From Manis javanica (lineage: Eukaryota > Chordata > Mammalia > Pholidota > Manidae): DNA of 64,000 nucleotides. This document shows, piece after piece, positions 35,160-46,789 of the stretch. The stretch spans positions 90,568,001 to 90,632,000 of the forward strand of contig NC_133157.1 in NCBI RefSeq assembly GCF_040802235.1, in the 5' to 3' direction. The stretch's first letter is position 1; every line of letters begins with the position of its first letter. Made by a program: the position numbers and the translations under genes. The notes beneath the pieces were generated by a model that worked only from the letters and a program-made list of their open reading frames with translations, was not told where the DNA came from and searched no databases.

Positions 35160-36170
35160 TGATTGTATTTTACAGACCTGTATCTATAGTTACATTGCTT
35201 TTCATTTCTACTATTATTTATTTGTGTTCCCCTTTTTAAACTAAATCTTCCTAGAGTTTGGTCCACTGGAGCTTTCAGCTAAAATCTTCAATATTTTCTT
35301 GCTTCCACTTCTCCTAGGTTTACTCAGTTGTTCTTTTTCTGATTTCCTGAGTTGAATCTTTGCTTGTGAATTTTCCACCTTCCTTTTTTGCTATACATTT
35401 CCTGGAACTACAATTTTACTTACATTCTGCATGCTCTGATATGATAACCTTTGCAGTGTCATGCAATTCTAAATATTTTGCTCTCTTTAGTTATTGTATC
35501 ACATTTCTAATTTTATGGCAATATAATATATATCTGAGAATGTGGGCTTTATGGTCTCACATCTTGATATGTATGGAGACTCCCATGTTCCCATTTGTTT
35601 TCTGTGTGCTTGAAGAAAGGCATATTCTCTAGTAATTCAGCCTATCACACTACCCTAATCCTAGCCCTCTCCTTGGGCATTGTGTTGTTTTCCCACACAA
35701 TGCACAGACATAGTCAAACATTGTGACAGTGATCCTGGCCCAGTGAGAAGAGGTTTCCAGTTCTCAGTCTGAAGTGACAGCCATTAACAGCCTCTTATTT
35801 AGGGGGTTGCATCTCCCCTTACTAGACAAGGTGGACCTGTCCTTCCTTGAAGACTGTGCTCAGCTGGACCCATGCCCGATCCTGTATCCTGGGTTTCACA
35901 GCACCAGCTCCAGTTCTCCACTTGCTTCCCAGTTCCCTTTAGATTTCTGGTGTCTTGCATGCATTTTTTTAATGCGTTGCATGTCATCCACATCTTTATG
36001 AGTTTATAATGGGAGAAAGAAGGTCCATATGAGTTCCACATGCTTTTTACTACTAGAAACGAAAGCCTTACTGGCCAACTCCTTCTGTCTGCTTACTTGA
36101 GATTCAACAAGAAGGGCTGGGTCTTCTTACACTAGGAACAGAATTTCCAACTGATTGATATTTTTGAAAG
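35160..36170 (-). repeat. L1-like antisense sequence, lower certainty
   Basis: Blocks such as 'GGACTGTGCTCAGCTGGACC'-type text near 35850, 'CCTGGGTTTCACAGCACC' and 'TTTAGATTTCTGGTGTCTTG' recall the antisense L1 5' UTR. The 35165-35620 part recalls antisense ORF2 of an older L1. There is no coding capacity. Boundaries and subfamily are uncertain. Confidence 0.4.
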
Positions 36171-36188
36171 AAAAGAAAAAGATCATAA

Positions 36189-36189
36189 T

Positions 36190-36257
<68 letters not shown>
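36189..36257 (+). repeat. Compound (TG)13(AG)21 microsatellite
   Basis: Uninterrupted TG units at 36189-36214 pass directly into AG units at 36215-36257. Pure and long, so probably unstable in length. Confidence 0.97.
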
Positions 36258-36260
<3 letters not shown>

Positions 36261-36360
36261 GGGGGCAGAGGGAGACTGAATCCCGATATGTTTCTAGGGA
36301 AAAGTGTAAGGTTGAGAGCTCAGAGTAACGAGACTTAAATCTGTCACCCTCTCTCTTTTT

Positions 36361-36880
36361 AAAACAGTTTTATTGATATGTAATTGACATACCATAAAGT
36401 TCACCCCTTTGAAGTATACAGTTTAATGCTTTTTAGTATATTTACAAAGCTATGTAAAACCACTGCCACACTCTAATTTTAGAACATTTTCATCATCCCA
36501 AAAAGGAACCTTGTACCCATTAGGAGTCCCTCCCTCTATTTCCCCACCTCTGCCTGCTCCCAGTCCCTGGCAACCACTAATCTACTTTCTGTCTCCATAG
36601 GTTTGTCTGTTCTGGATGTCCATGTAAATGAAATCGTACAATAAATGCTGTTTGTGACTAGCTCCTTCATTTTCTGGCTGCTATGAATAATACTTCTACT
36701 AATATCCATTCACAGGTTTTTGTATTATTCATTCACAGACTCGTGTGTGTACATGTATTTTTATTTCTTTTACATCTACACTCAGAGGCAGAATTGCTGG
36801 GTTATAGGGGACTCTGTGTTCAACATTTTGAGGAACCCCAGGCTATTTTCCACAGCAGGTTTTTATGGTAAGCTCTGTTC
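36361..36880 (-). repeat. L1 3'-end fragment (antisense)
   Basis: It begins 'CAGTTTTATTGATATGTAAT', then 'CATCATCCCAAAAAGGAACC', 'CCTGGCAACCACTAATCTAC' and 'GGCAGAATTGCTGGGTTATA', the antisense 3' end and last part of ORF2. It is directly followed by a copy of similar sequence in the opposite orientation. Confidence 0.85.
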
Positions 36881-36889
36881 GAGGTGGAA

Positions 36890-37480
36890 CCTGCATAGAC
36901 TGCTGGTGGGAGTGCAGAGTGATGCAGCTGCATCGGGAAACAGTCGGCAGTTTCTCGAACCGTTAAACATGGTCACCGTAGACCTGGCAATTCCACTCCA
37001 AGGTTACGCAAAAGAAATGAGAAAAGTATGCCCACAAAAACTTACACACAAGTGTTCATGGCAGCATTATTCATAACAGCCAAAAGTGGAAAAAATCCAC
37101 ACAACAGATTAGTCTTTGGCATAAAGAGGACTGAAATACAGGTACAAAAAAGATGAACCCTGGAAACATTATGTTAAGTGAAAGAAGACAGACATGAAGG
37201 ACCATACATTATATGATTCTATTTATGGAAAATCTCCTGAATAGACAAATTCATATGGACAGAAAGTAGATTTATGACTAATAGGATGGGGCAGCATGGT
37301 GCAGTTGAGGGATGAGGGCTAAGGAATTTGGGGTTTCATTTTGATGTCATGTAAATGTTCTAAAGTTCATTGCAATGGTGAATACCCAGTTCTGAATAAT
37401 GAAAAACCATTAAACTGCATACTTTAAGTGGATGTATCATATTATATGTGAATTGTATCTCAAAAATGTGATTTTAAAAA
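36890..37480 (+). repeat. L1 3'-end fragment (sense)
   Basis: 'ACTGCTGGTGGGAGTGCAGA', 'GGCAGCATTATTCATAACAG', 'ACAGAAAGTAGATTTATGAC' and the final 'GTGAATTGTATCTCAAAAAT' read as the sense 3' end of an L1. With the preceding fragment it forms an imperfect inverted repeat. Confidence 0.85.
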
Positions 37481-38386
37481 AGAGCCCTCCCATTTAGTAC
37501 CCTAAGTTGAGAGCTGTTACCCTTATGTGAATAAACTGGCCTGGGTAGAATGTCCTCCCTTCTCTGTTCCCCCTTTTACACAAGTATACAGAATTTGCTG
37601 TCTTTGCCCCTGGCTTTTTACCAGCAGTTGCTTACCTTGATGGATAACTTTGAAGATGAATCCAATTTTACCTGCATTAAAAAAAAAAAAAAGACTCTAG
37701 TCAAGGCCAAGTTAAACAAGACAAAGCCATCTGTGACTGAAGCCTCTCAGCAGTCTGACAGCCTCACTCTAACAGGAAGCCTGCCTTGATTTCCCCACGT
37801 GGTGAAGTGTGACAGTGTGTGTACTAATATGTGCCCATGGAACATGTGGCTTCTCTTGGGGCCCTGGTGGAAAAAGCTGAAAGTGTCTCAGCCACCTCAT
37901 CTGGGAGACTCACACTACAGGATAGAACACCTGGGGTCCTCTCACTGCCAGTGCCTCAAATCTTTAAGCACTGGCTGCCCTTTCGGGTGAGGAAGCAAAA
38001 TCCTAGCTGAGCTGGATAGAAAGCTGATGGCTGAGATCTCTGGTTCTCTGCACACTACTGTATAACAAAACCATGGCGTTAGAGACCCACCATTCCCAGC
38101 CTCCAACTTTGCTAATGTGTTACCTGAGGCCCCCCCCTCCGAGTTGACCTGGGGTACTACACACTTCCTACTTCACTGTATTCCAAGAAGAAGATGACAG
38201 TGGCTGTTCATAAAATGGCCGTCTGTGAGGTGACCCTGCATTCCTCTTAAACTGTGAACATGAGGATTCAACTATTTCTTTTCCTCACCGTTTTCAGGGA
38301 TGATTATTTTTGCTACATATGCCTGCAAGGAATTTACAAAATCTGAAATGGTTGAGAATTAGCAGTCAGGTCATATCAACAATAAT
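37481..38386. other. Non-coding, nothing recognised
   Basis: Unique sequence. A short run of adenines lies near 37680-37692. No gene or repeat family was identified. Confidence 0.4.
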
Positions 38387-40170
38387 TTTAATAGCTTTAT
38401 TGAGATATAATTCACATACAATGTCATTCACCCATTTAAAGTATAAAATTCAGTTTTCTAGCTCTATAAAATTATTGTTATTTCAAAATTATGATAAAAT
38501 TTATAGAATATAAAATTTTCCATTTGACCATGTTAAGTTACAATTCAGTAGCATTAATTACAATGACAATGTGGGGCAACCATAATCATTATTTCCAAGG
38601 CTTTTCATCATCCTAAACAGAAACTCTGTAACCATTAAGGAATAATTCCCCATCTGTCCTTCCTCCATGCCCTAGCAACCTCCAGTCTACTTTTTGTCTC
38701 TGTACATGTGCATGCTCTAGATATTTCATATAACTGAAATCGTATAATATTTTTTTCCTGTTGTGTCTGGCTTATTTTACTTAACATTATGTTTTTAAGG
38801 TTCATCATCCTGTTATTGAATATATCAGAACTTCATTGTTTTGATGAATGAATGGTATTCTATTGTGTGACTAGACCACATTTTTGTTTATCTATTCAAC
38901 CATGGTGGACGCTTGGGTTTTCTCCACCTTTGCCTGTTCTGAATAGTGCCGCAGTAAACACTGACACACAAGTGTCTGTTCAAGCCCCTGCTTTAACTCC
39001 ATTGTGCATATACCTAGAAGTGAAGTTTATGCATGACATGGTAATTTTATGTTTAATTTTTTGAGGAACTGTGAAACTGATTTTCATGCCAGCTGCACAA
39101 TTTTACCTTCTCAACAGCAGTGTATGAGGGTTCCAACTTCTCCGTATTCTCACCAACACTTATTTTTGTTTGTTTGTTCAAGTAATAGCCTTCATAGTAG
39201 GTATGAAATGGCTTGTCATTGTGGTTTTGGCATTTCTCTACTGTCTAATGATGTTGAGGACCTTTTCATATGCTTTCTGGCCATTTGTATAGCTTCTTTG
39301 CAGAAATATCTATCCAGTTGCTTTAACATATTTTGTAAAGGCTTTGTTGTCCTTATGCTGTTCAATTTAAGGTTTGCTATACCTTCTAGATATTAATCCC
39401 ATATAAGATATATGATTTCCAATATGTTCTCCCATTCTGTAGGCTATCTTTTTACTTTCCTGATAATGTCCTTTGATGCACAAAAGTTTTAAATTCTAAT
39501 GAAGTCCAATTTACTTTTTTAACTTTATTTTACTGCCCGTGCTTTTGGTGTCGTATCTAAGAATCTACTGATAAATCCAAAGTCATGAAAATTTACCACT
39601 ATGTTTTCTTCTAAGAGTTTTATGGTTTTAGCTCTTTTAATTAGGATATCGATACATGTTAATTTTTGTATATGATGTGAGTTAAGGATACATTCTTTGC
39701 ATGCAGTTATACAATTGTCTCAGCACCATCTTTGAAGACCCTTTCCCCATTGCATGGACTTGGCACCTTTGTTTAAAGTCAACTGACCAGAGATGTGTGG
39801 ATTTATTTCTGAATTCTCAGTTCCACTCCACAGAGCTATACATCTATCCCTATGCCAGTACCACACTATTTTGATTGTTATATTTTTATAGTGAGTTTTG
39901 AAACCAGGAACTGTGAGTCCTCCAACTTTGTTCTGCCTTCTTAACACTGTTTTAGCTATTTGAGGGCCCCTTGCAATTCCATATTAATCAGAGGGTCAGT
40001 TCTTCCATTTCCGAAAAAGAGGCCATTGGAATTTTGAGAGATTTTTGCATTGAAGCTGCAGATTGCTTGGCTTGTATTGACATCTTATCAATATTGGATC
40101 CTCCTATCCATAAGCATCTTTCCATTTATTTAGGCCTTCTTTAATTTCTAACAATTATTTTTAAAACACC
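38387..40170 (-). repeat. L1 fragment, 3' half (antisense)
   Basis: It starts with 'AGCTTTATTGAGATATAATT' (antisense 3' terminus) and continues in order through 'CCTAGCAACCTCCAGTCTAC', 'TTATGCATGACATGG', 'GATATATGATTTCCAATATG', 'GCCAGTACCACACTATTTTG' and 'GAGTCCTCCAACTTTGTTCT'. It covers about 1.8 kb of the 3' UTR and ORF2, broken by stops and indels. Confidence 0.88.
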
Positions 40171-40744
40171 TTCTATGCTTTGAGAAATAAGAGCATTTCC
40201 TCTAATACAGAATTTAAGCCATTGCTTGTATTACTGTTGTTTTTTGTTGTTGTTGTTTGTTTTTTAAAGTCTCATACTTAAGCAGTCAGTAATCATTAAA
40301 GTAGGGTATTGAGGTGAAAATTCAAGGGTTTTTTTTCTGGCATTTGAAGAGGATTAATTGAACAAACAATAAGCCTAAAAGCAAATTCTCCAACTATTAA
40401 AATGAGTGCCATGAGGCAAAAGCCAATATAGAAAAGATAAAAAGTTAGACCGTGTGGAAAAAATAATAAATCCTCTATAGGGAAACAGAGTTTAAAAACA
40501 TGATGTTCTGGGAAGAAAATCTGATATATTTGACAAATGGCTATTTTTTTTCCCAAGGGACTTATGTAGATCCCTAAGACAAAGATGAACAATCATACAG
40601 GAAATCGAGCAGTTGCTGTGTTTGTTCCCTTGGGCAGTTTGCAAACGAGATGTAAAATCGGCTAATAAGCACATGATGAGATTGAAACCTCATCCATGAT
40701 TAAATACAAACACACCTTAACAACAAAGTGCCATGCTTTACTTA
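40171..40744. other. Non-coding, nothing recognised
   Basis: AT-rich unique sequence with a T/TTG-rich patch near 40235-40265; no gene. Confidence 0.4.
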
Positions 40745-41095
40745 TCAGATGGGCCTGAATTAAAAGGTCGAGTAATACCCAGTAGTGGGTGAGGCTGTAG
40801 GAAAGTCAGCAGACCCGACTGTGGGTGTAGAAATTGGTGCAATTCCTTGGAGGTGATTTGGCAACATCCATCATCATTTTTAAAGAAAATAACCTTTCAC
40901 TCAGTAATATTCCTGTTAGGAATTTATCCTGCAAATGTCTTCACAGAAATTATGGCTAGATAGACTTGGAAGGATAGTCTTTTCAGTATTGTTTGTCATA
41001 ACAAGAACAAATGAAGAAGAAAACAACCTGAACATCACTCAGAAACAGTTAAACATTATGCTATATCCATTCAAGAAAATATTCAACATATTACA
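40745..41095 (+). repeat. L1 3'-region fragment (sense)
   Basis: 'GAATTTATCCTGCAAATG', 'TTTGTCATAACAAGAACAAA', 'AACAACCTGAACATCACTCA' and 'GCTATATCCATTCAAG' follow the sense order of the end of L1 ORF2. Strongly diverged. Confidence 0.65.
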
Positions 41096-41099
41096 TGAT

Positions 41100-41200
41100 A
41101 ACAGTTCAGCCATTTATCAACATATTTATTGAGCACTTTGGTTGAACTGTATGTGGGACTGCGGATGGAGACCAATGATAAAGTAAGTGAAATAAAAGCA
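41100..41200 (-). repeat. L2 3'-end fragment (antisense)
   Basis: 'CATTTATCAACATATTTATT' and 'GAGCACTTTGGTTGAACTG' resemble the reverse complement of the L2 terminus (ACAAATATTTATTGAGCAC). Short and diverged. Confidence 0.5.
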
Positions 41201-41612
41201 AGGGGTTCAACTATGTGAATAATGGTAGAAAATGATTCAGTACGTGCAGATGATGAAAACATGTGCACGTGGCATGTGTATAGTATTCTTCTTGAAGTTC
41301 ACACAGGAGACAGCTAGGTAAAGGCTCCTTGTCCATGGAGGGCTTAGCCCTGAGGGTGAGGATGGGGGGGTGTTTGGGATTTGTGCACTCTGCTAGAAGC
41401 TCTGAATTTTTACCATGAACACCCATGACACTTCTGTTAAATGAAAAAAAAGTCAGAAAATGAGTTTAAAATGAGCACATTTTTTTCAAATAAACATACC
41501 TTTGGGTTAATTCCTGAAATGAGGAAACCCTTTTAGTATGAATTACTCCAGTTATTGAAAGACATACACAACTTTATTATTCCCTGGAAGTGTTTGATAT
41601 ACAAGACGATCA

Positions 41613-41615
<3 letters not shown>
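41201..41615. other. Non-coding, nothing recognised
   Basis: No gene or assignable repeat. Confidence 0.4.

Positions 41616-41662
<47 letters not shown>
41616..41662 (+). repeat. (GT)n microsatellite
   Basis: About 23 uninterrupted GT units. Likely polymorphic. Confidence 0.97.
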
Positions 41663-41664
<2 letters not shown>

Positions 41665-42759
41665 TGCTTATAACTGGGGATGACCAGGGGCCGAGGCAGA
41701 CACCCACTGGGAAGGGGTTTCGAGGTCACAAGGTGGGATTACTTGCTATCCAGGGACAGGGGCCCTTCTCCAGCTGACCCTGGCCAATTCATAAAGAGTT
41801 AAGAGTCAAATTAGATACCAACTTCTCTAGGAAGCCTAAATGGCTCCAAAGATGAGTCTGTTGGAAGCGGTTACCCCATTGTGAATAATGACCTGTTAAC
41901 ATGTCTGTCACCATTGGGCCACAGCCCCAGTAGAGGGCCTGAGGTAGGGCACACAGTCAGCGTTTATTTGTTGGTTGAATGGGCCACCCCAGTCTTTACC
42001 TCCTGCTCCAACATCCATCACCTGGATATGTGTCCATCCATCAGTGCATTTCAAATACATCTGTGGTCTGCACTGAGTGAGAGCTGACATCCCACCCAGT
42101 TTCCAGGAAATGCCACATTGTCCCTCAGGAACAGGATTCAGGGGAAGCTGTGTGTGGAGGCTTAATAGATCCTTCTAACTGCAGGCAGCCTGGGAAGCTG
42201 CAATCTGGCATTTATTCTTGTCCCCTCAGACTCTGCTCAGAAAAAGATAGGAGACCCTTCTTGCCTGCTGTGCCTGGAACCCTCACACTTCCATGCTAGC
42301 CTGCACAGTCCATCAGAGTGTTTAGCTTAATGCTCCTCCTGGCTTATATGGCAATTTCTACCCCAGGCATTGTCCTGTGACCTCAGTTCTCTGATGGTTC
42401 ATGGAAAGTTGTTAATGTGCCACCTGTCCAGCTTTTTTCTTACTATAAGGATGAAACTCATTATATGTGGAACTAAAACTCTACTAAATCCTGTCATGAT
42501 TTCAGATCATATAAGCTGATATGAAGCTTCTTTGAACACAATGCTCCATATAAGCATAATGCAAAAATGTGATGTGTAAAAGCAAAAAACTAAAACCAAA
42601 AAATCCTTTCCTCCGCAAAAATCAAAAACCAAAAAAACCTTCCCTTGGTCTCTCCATGCATCCACGTTTAGGCCTGTGCTCACAGCTTTGTCACCAACTA
42701 TCAGAAAAGCCATTGGTGACAAATTCTCATGTCAGCACGTGCCTGGCAACACACATGCA
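41663..42759. other. Non-coding, nothing recognised
   Basis: Unique sequence with short chance frames only. Confidence 0.4.
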
Positions 42760-43362
42760 ATCTGCCTAGTCTGGAAAACAATTTGATAGTTCCTCAACAA
42801 CTTCAACATGCACCTGTCATGTGATACTTCCATTCTGGTCTTAAATATTTATCCAAGAGAATGAAGGCATGCATCTACACAAAGCCTTGGGTGTGAGTGT
42901 TCATAGAGGCTTTATTTGAAATAGCCCAAACCTGGAAGCAGCTCAGGTATCCCGCCAGCTGGGAGCGTATGACAGACTGCAGCAAATCCGTGCACTGGAA
43001 TACTGCTCAGCATTCAAAAGGAATAAATGGTATGAACTGCTGGTACCCAGAACAGAATGGATAAATCCCAAAATAGGCTGAATGAAAGAAGCCAGAAAAA
43101 AGAGCATGTACTCCATGGTGTTATTTATATAAAATCCTAGAAAAGGCAATCTACAATGGAATCTTCAAAAAGTAGACCAGTAGTTGCCTAGGAGGTGGAA
43201 GATGGGGAGAGATAAAAGGGGCATAGAGACTTTTGGGGTGAAGGATGTGTTCATGATCTTGATTGTGTGATGGTTTCACAGACATACACATATATTAAAA
43301 CTCACCGAATTGTATACCTTAAGTATGTGTGATTATTTGTATTTTGATTTTATCTCTGCAAA
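42760..43362 (+). repeat. L1 3'-end fragment (sense)
   Basis: 'GAAAACAATTTGATAGTTCC', 'AATATTTATCCAAGAGAATG', 'CAGTAGTTGCCTAGGAGGTG', 'GTGATGGTTTCACAGACATA' and 'CACCGAATTGTATACCTTAA' occur in the sense order of the L1 3' end. No open frame of note. Confidence 0.85.
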
Positions 43363-43839
43363 CCTGTAAAGACAGGGGCCAGCAGGAGAAATGTGCGGGT
43401 GGCTGGAGGTGGGAAGGAAGGGGCACGTTGGTTGCTTAGATGTGAGCTGCAGTGCTCACTTCCAGCTGATGGCTACCATAGGAGATGCCAGGCGTGTATT
43501 GCTACAGTGACCCATTTGTCAAGAAAACCTGGAGGGAGCAAAGGAAAAAATTACATATGCCTCTTTAAAATATTGCTTGTTTTTTCTCAAAATACTTTAG
43601 GTTAAAAAAAAGAAGAAGAAGAAGGAAGAAGAGGAGAAAAGGGAGAAAATAAGAAGACTGTGGGGTACCCATTTGTGACTTCTGATATAAATCTAATGTG
43701 GAAAACGTAACAGTATCATAAATACAGCTTACCACCCAGGGAGATGCACACATGTGTTCACACACACTGCAGAGAAGTGACTATGGGGATTCTGAGACAG
43801 AATATGAAAGTTCAGGAGACAGAGCCAGTGCACAGGTAC
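43363..43839. other. Non-coding with purine-rich tract
   Basis: No gene. A GAA/GGA-rich purine tract lies at about 43603-43660. Confidence 0.5.
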
Positions 43840-44030
43840 ACGAGCCAGGGAGTACAAGTGCCTGGGTTCGAATCCAGTTCTTCTTTTCAGTTGCTGTGTA
43901 ACCTTGAGCAAGTTCCCTAACCTGTCTGTTTCAGTCTTCTTGCTGTGAAATGGAGATAATAGTTATACCTATCCCATGGAGTCATTGTCTGTGCAAAACA
44001 CATAAACACATGTCTATTATTTGGAAATGT
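43840..44030 (+). repeat. MIR SINE fragment (sense)
   Basis: The tRNA-like B-box segment 'CTGGGTTCGAATCCAGTTC' is followed by 'GCTGTGTAACCTTGAGCAAG', 'AACCTGTCTGTTTCAG' and 'GTGAAATGGAGATAATAG', the sense order of MIR. The B box belongs to this SINE and is not a tRNA gene. Confidence 0.88.
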
Positions 44031-44714
44031 GCTGAAATCATTCACGTCTCCTACTTCTATTTCCTTTTGCTATTGTTGTTTCCTCCTGCAGGCTTAGTTC
44101 CTGTTTCTCTTCAAGAGCTGGACTGGCTCTGGGCCTGGGGACCCACCTGAGTGCTCAGACCCACCCCATCCCCCTGAGCACCCGCTGTGGGATGCTGACT
44201 GGGTGCCCCCATGCTCCCAGAAACCAGCGAAGACATTGGCAAGGGCACGTTCTTCTAGCAGCCAAGTGTCTGACCCAGGTCTGTCTGAGTTTTCAGGGCC
44301 CGTCCCCATCTGTTACCATGTTGGAGATGGCTGAGGGCCCCTGCGCCCTGCACAGGGCCCTGATGAGGCCCACCTGACAACCTGTCCACTCACCTATCTG
44401 AATCAGTGCCCTCCAGCAGAGCTGCCAGCAAGAAGAGAAATGCTCACTGCTGGTGACATCCAGTGTAGCAGGCACTAGGCCCATGTGGCTAATGAGCATG
44501 GAGGAGCTCAGTTTTCAGGTTTATTTCACTTTAACGAGTTTAAATTTAAATGTAAGTGGTCACACGTGGCTAGTGACCATGGTGTCGGGCAGCCTGGGTC
44601 TAAGTGTGCGTGTGCTGGCGGCTCACAGGGAGGGACCGCCTGGTGTGTGGGCTCGGGCTCTCCCCCGGGAGGTCCTGCCAGGGGGCAACTGCAGCTAGTG
44701 GCACCGTGAGGGCT
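44031..44714. other. Non-coding, nothing recognised
   Basis: GC-rich unique sequence; overlapping chance frames on both strands. Confidence 0.4.
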
Positions 44715-44840
44715 GTCCAGGCCCTTCACATGACCACTTAGTCCTCCTAACAGTCCTATGGGTGACAATCTGCACTCGGCAGGGGAGGAAGCTGAGGCAG
44801 AGTGAGAACAGGCCCCTTTCCAGCTTCATACAGCTTATGA
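44715..44840 (-). repeat. MIR SINE fragment (antisense)
   Basis: 'TTAGTCCTCCTAACAGTCCT', 'GGGAGGAAGCTGAGGCAGAG'-like text and 'TCATACAGCTTATGAAG' match the antisense MIR core. Partial and diverged. Confidence 0.6.
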
Positions 44841-46789
44841 AGATGGAGTGGGACATTCCCTTCTGGCCAGGCCAGCCTCCACGCGCCCCTGCTCTCGGTG
44901 CTCAACTGCCTGGAGCCTGCCAGCTCCATGTTCGCCTTTCCAGGCCTCTGGCCCATGTGCAAAGCTGCCACTCTCTCTGGGCTGGTCCCCTGGGCATAGC
45001 CCAGGCTCATCTGGGTGTCATATGGATGCTTCTTTTTCAATTCATTTTGTCCCCTCGAAAACCGTGGCTCCACCCATGGAGTCCTGGCAGAACATTTGCA
45101 GGGCATACATTTAGTTCCCAACTTGGCCGTGGGGTGTACAGGGCCTTCAGATGGACAGGAGGCTCTGGAAACCTCCTTTGTTCTGGTGTTGCAGGAGGGG
45201 AGGCCTGCCTGGGCCATGCTCCCAACCCAAAGGACTTCTGGAAGGAGTTCAGCCAGGGACTTCCCAATCAGCTCCCTTTAGCCTGGCACCTGTGCCCTGC
45301 ACAGGTGCCTGTTACGTGACAGTGTGACGGTGCCCCGAGCAGATGGCTCGACTCAGGCAGCTCCAACACCATCTGTGACTAAGTGCGTTGCCATGAGCAC
45401 CTCTCCCCACTGGCAGTGTTGGGCAACTGCTGGCCCACAGCTGGGCTGATGCTGGCTTGGGACGGTGGCCATGGCAGAGCCTGGCTGGTACTTATAAGCT
45501 TGGGAACCACTTCTGAAACCATGTTTTCTTCCTCCAAAAGGATTTGGCCTTGAAGTGTTTATTTAATATGTACCTTCATTTGCTCATCTATTCGTTGACA
45601 AACCTGAACCGTGGATGCTTCCTAGCTGTGAGGCTCCTGTGGCTTTCCTCCCTCCCTGGCATGTGAGTGTGCAGTGTTGATCAGCCTCCCTTGGTGTCAT
45701 GTGAGGCTGTGCGACTAAGTTCTGGACAAAGGAGCAGAAGTGATGTGCCCTGCCTCCCAGACCTGCCCCCAAAATCTGCCTGGAAACCCTGCTCTTCTCT
45801 CCCACCTTCCAGAGAAGTCTAAGAACCAAGAGGGGCCACAGAGAGCAGGAGCCTGGAGTCATGAATGGCATGTGGAGCAGAGACCGCCTGCGATCCACAC
45901 AGTGCCGCACTATCCGTGCGAAATACATCTGTCTGCATTAGGCCCCTGTAATGTTGGCTAATAACTGTTGTAGCAGTTAGCCTGCTAACCGAGAAGAGTA
46001 CATCACAGACAAACCATGTCAATGTCAGATCAGGGCTGGCTAATCTTACTTTTCTTAAATAAAGCTTATTTATGCACAGTCTTAACAGTGGCCAGGAAGT
46101 TCAAAAATTGTAAAGCACCTTGATAGTAAATGACAAAAGGAGCCATTGGACCCCAGATGGAGGGAAGGAAAGATGTGTGCTCCCAGCTCCTAACCCCATT
46201 GCCCCCTCAGCCTCTTGCAAAATACTGATACTTTTGCTGATGTGGTTTTGGAGAAACACTATGTAAGGATATAATACACACACTTTGGGTGGCCTTCCCC
46301 TTTATAAGGATGTTAGAATTGTAATATCATATGAATAACACGAGGAAGAACATTTCTGCAGAGCAAATTCAGGCAAGGTTCTGAAGGCAGAATCAGGTCT
46401 GGAGTCTTCGAGCTATGTCAAGAAAGTCAGGGGCTGGAAGGAGGGGACGCTGAGAAGAGGGTTCGGTTCTGCAGTGGGTGGCTGGGAAAGGATTTCAATC
46501 TGAATGGGGACTGGAAGACATGAAAGAGAAACTCTCACCCTCAGGAAAACAACTCTTAAAGACTGAGAGACTGATTTCCCATAAATGCTTGATTTACAGA
46601 AGATGGTAATATTGGAATTTTCTTAAATGATAGGGAGGTGGTTAGGGATTATCTCATATCAACCTTGAGGATTTTTTGCTTATGGTTTCCAGAGGTATGA
46701 ACAAGAAATGACAGGCTGGTCTTGCAAAATAAGATAAGTTGAGCTTTGTGTGACTGGACTGGTTTTGTCTGCTTGCAGAATTTTCAAAC
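44841..46789. other. Non-coding, nothing recognised
   Basis: No gene found. Several frames of 100-185 codons near 44756-45319 overlap one another on both strands, which is typical of GC-rich non-coding DNA rather than a real gene. Confidence 0.4.

Noticed and set aside
43850..43880. tRNA-like B box (GGTTCGAATCC)
   Set aside because: Belongs to a MIR SINE; no cloverleaf or acceptor stem can be formed around it.
44756..45319. Overlapping 153- and 185-codon frames
   Set aside because: Both strands are open over the same GC-rich stretch, partly over a MIR, with no recognisable protein family.
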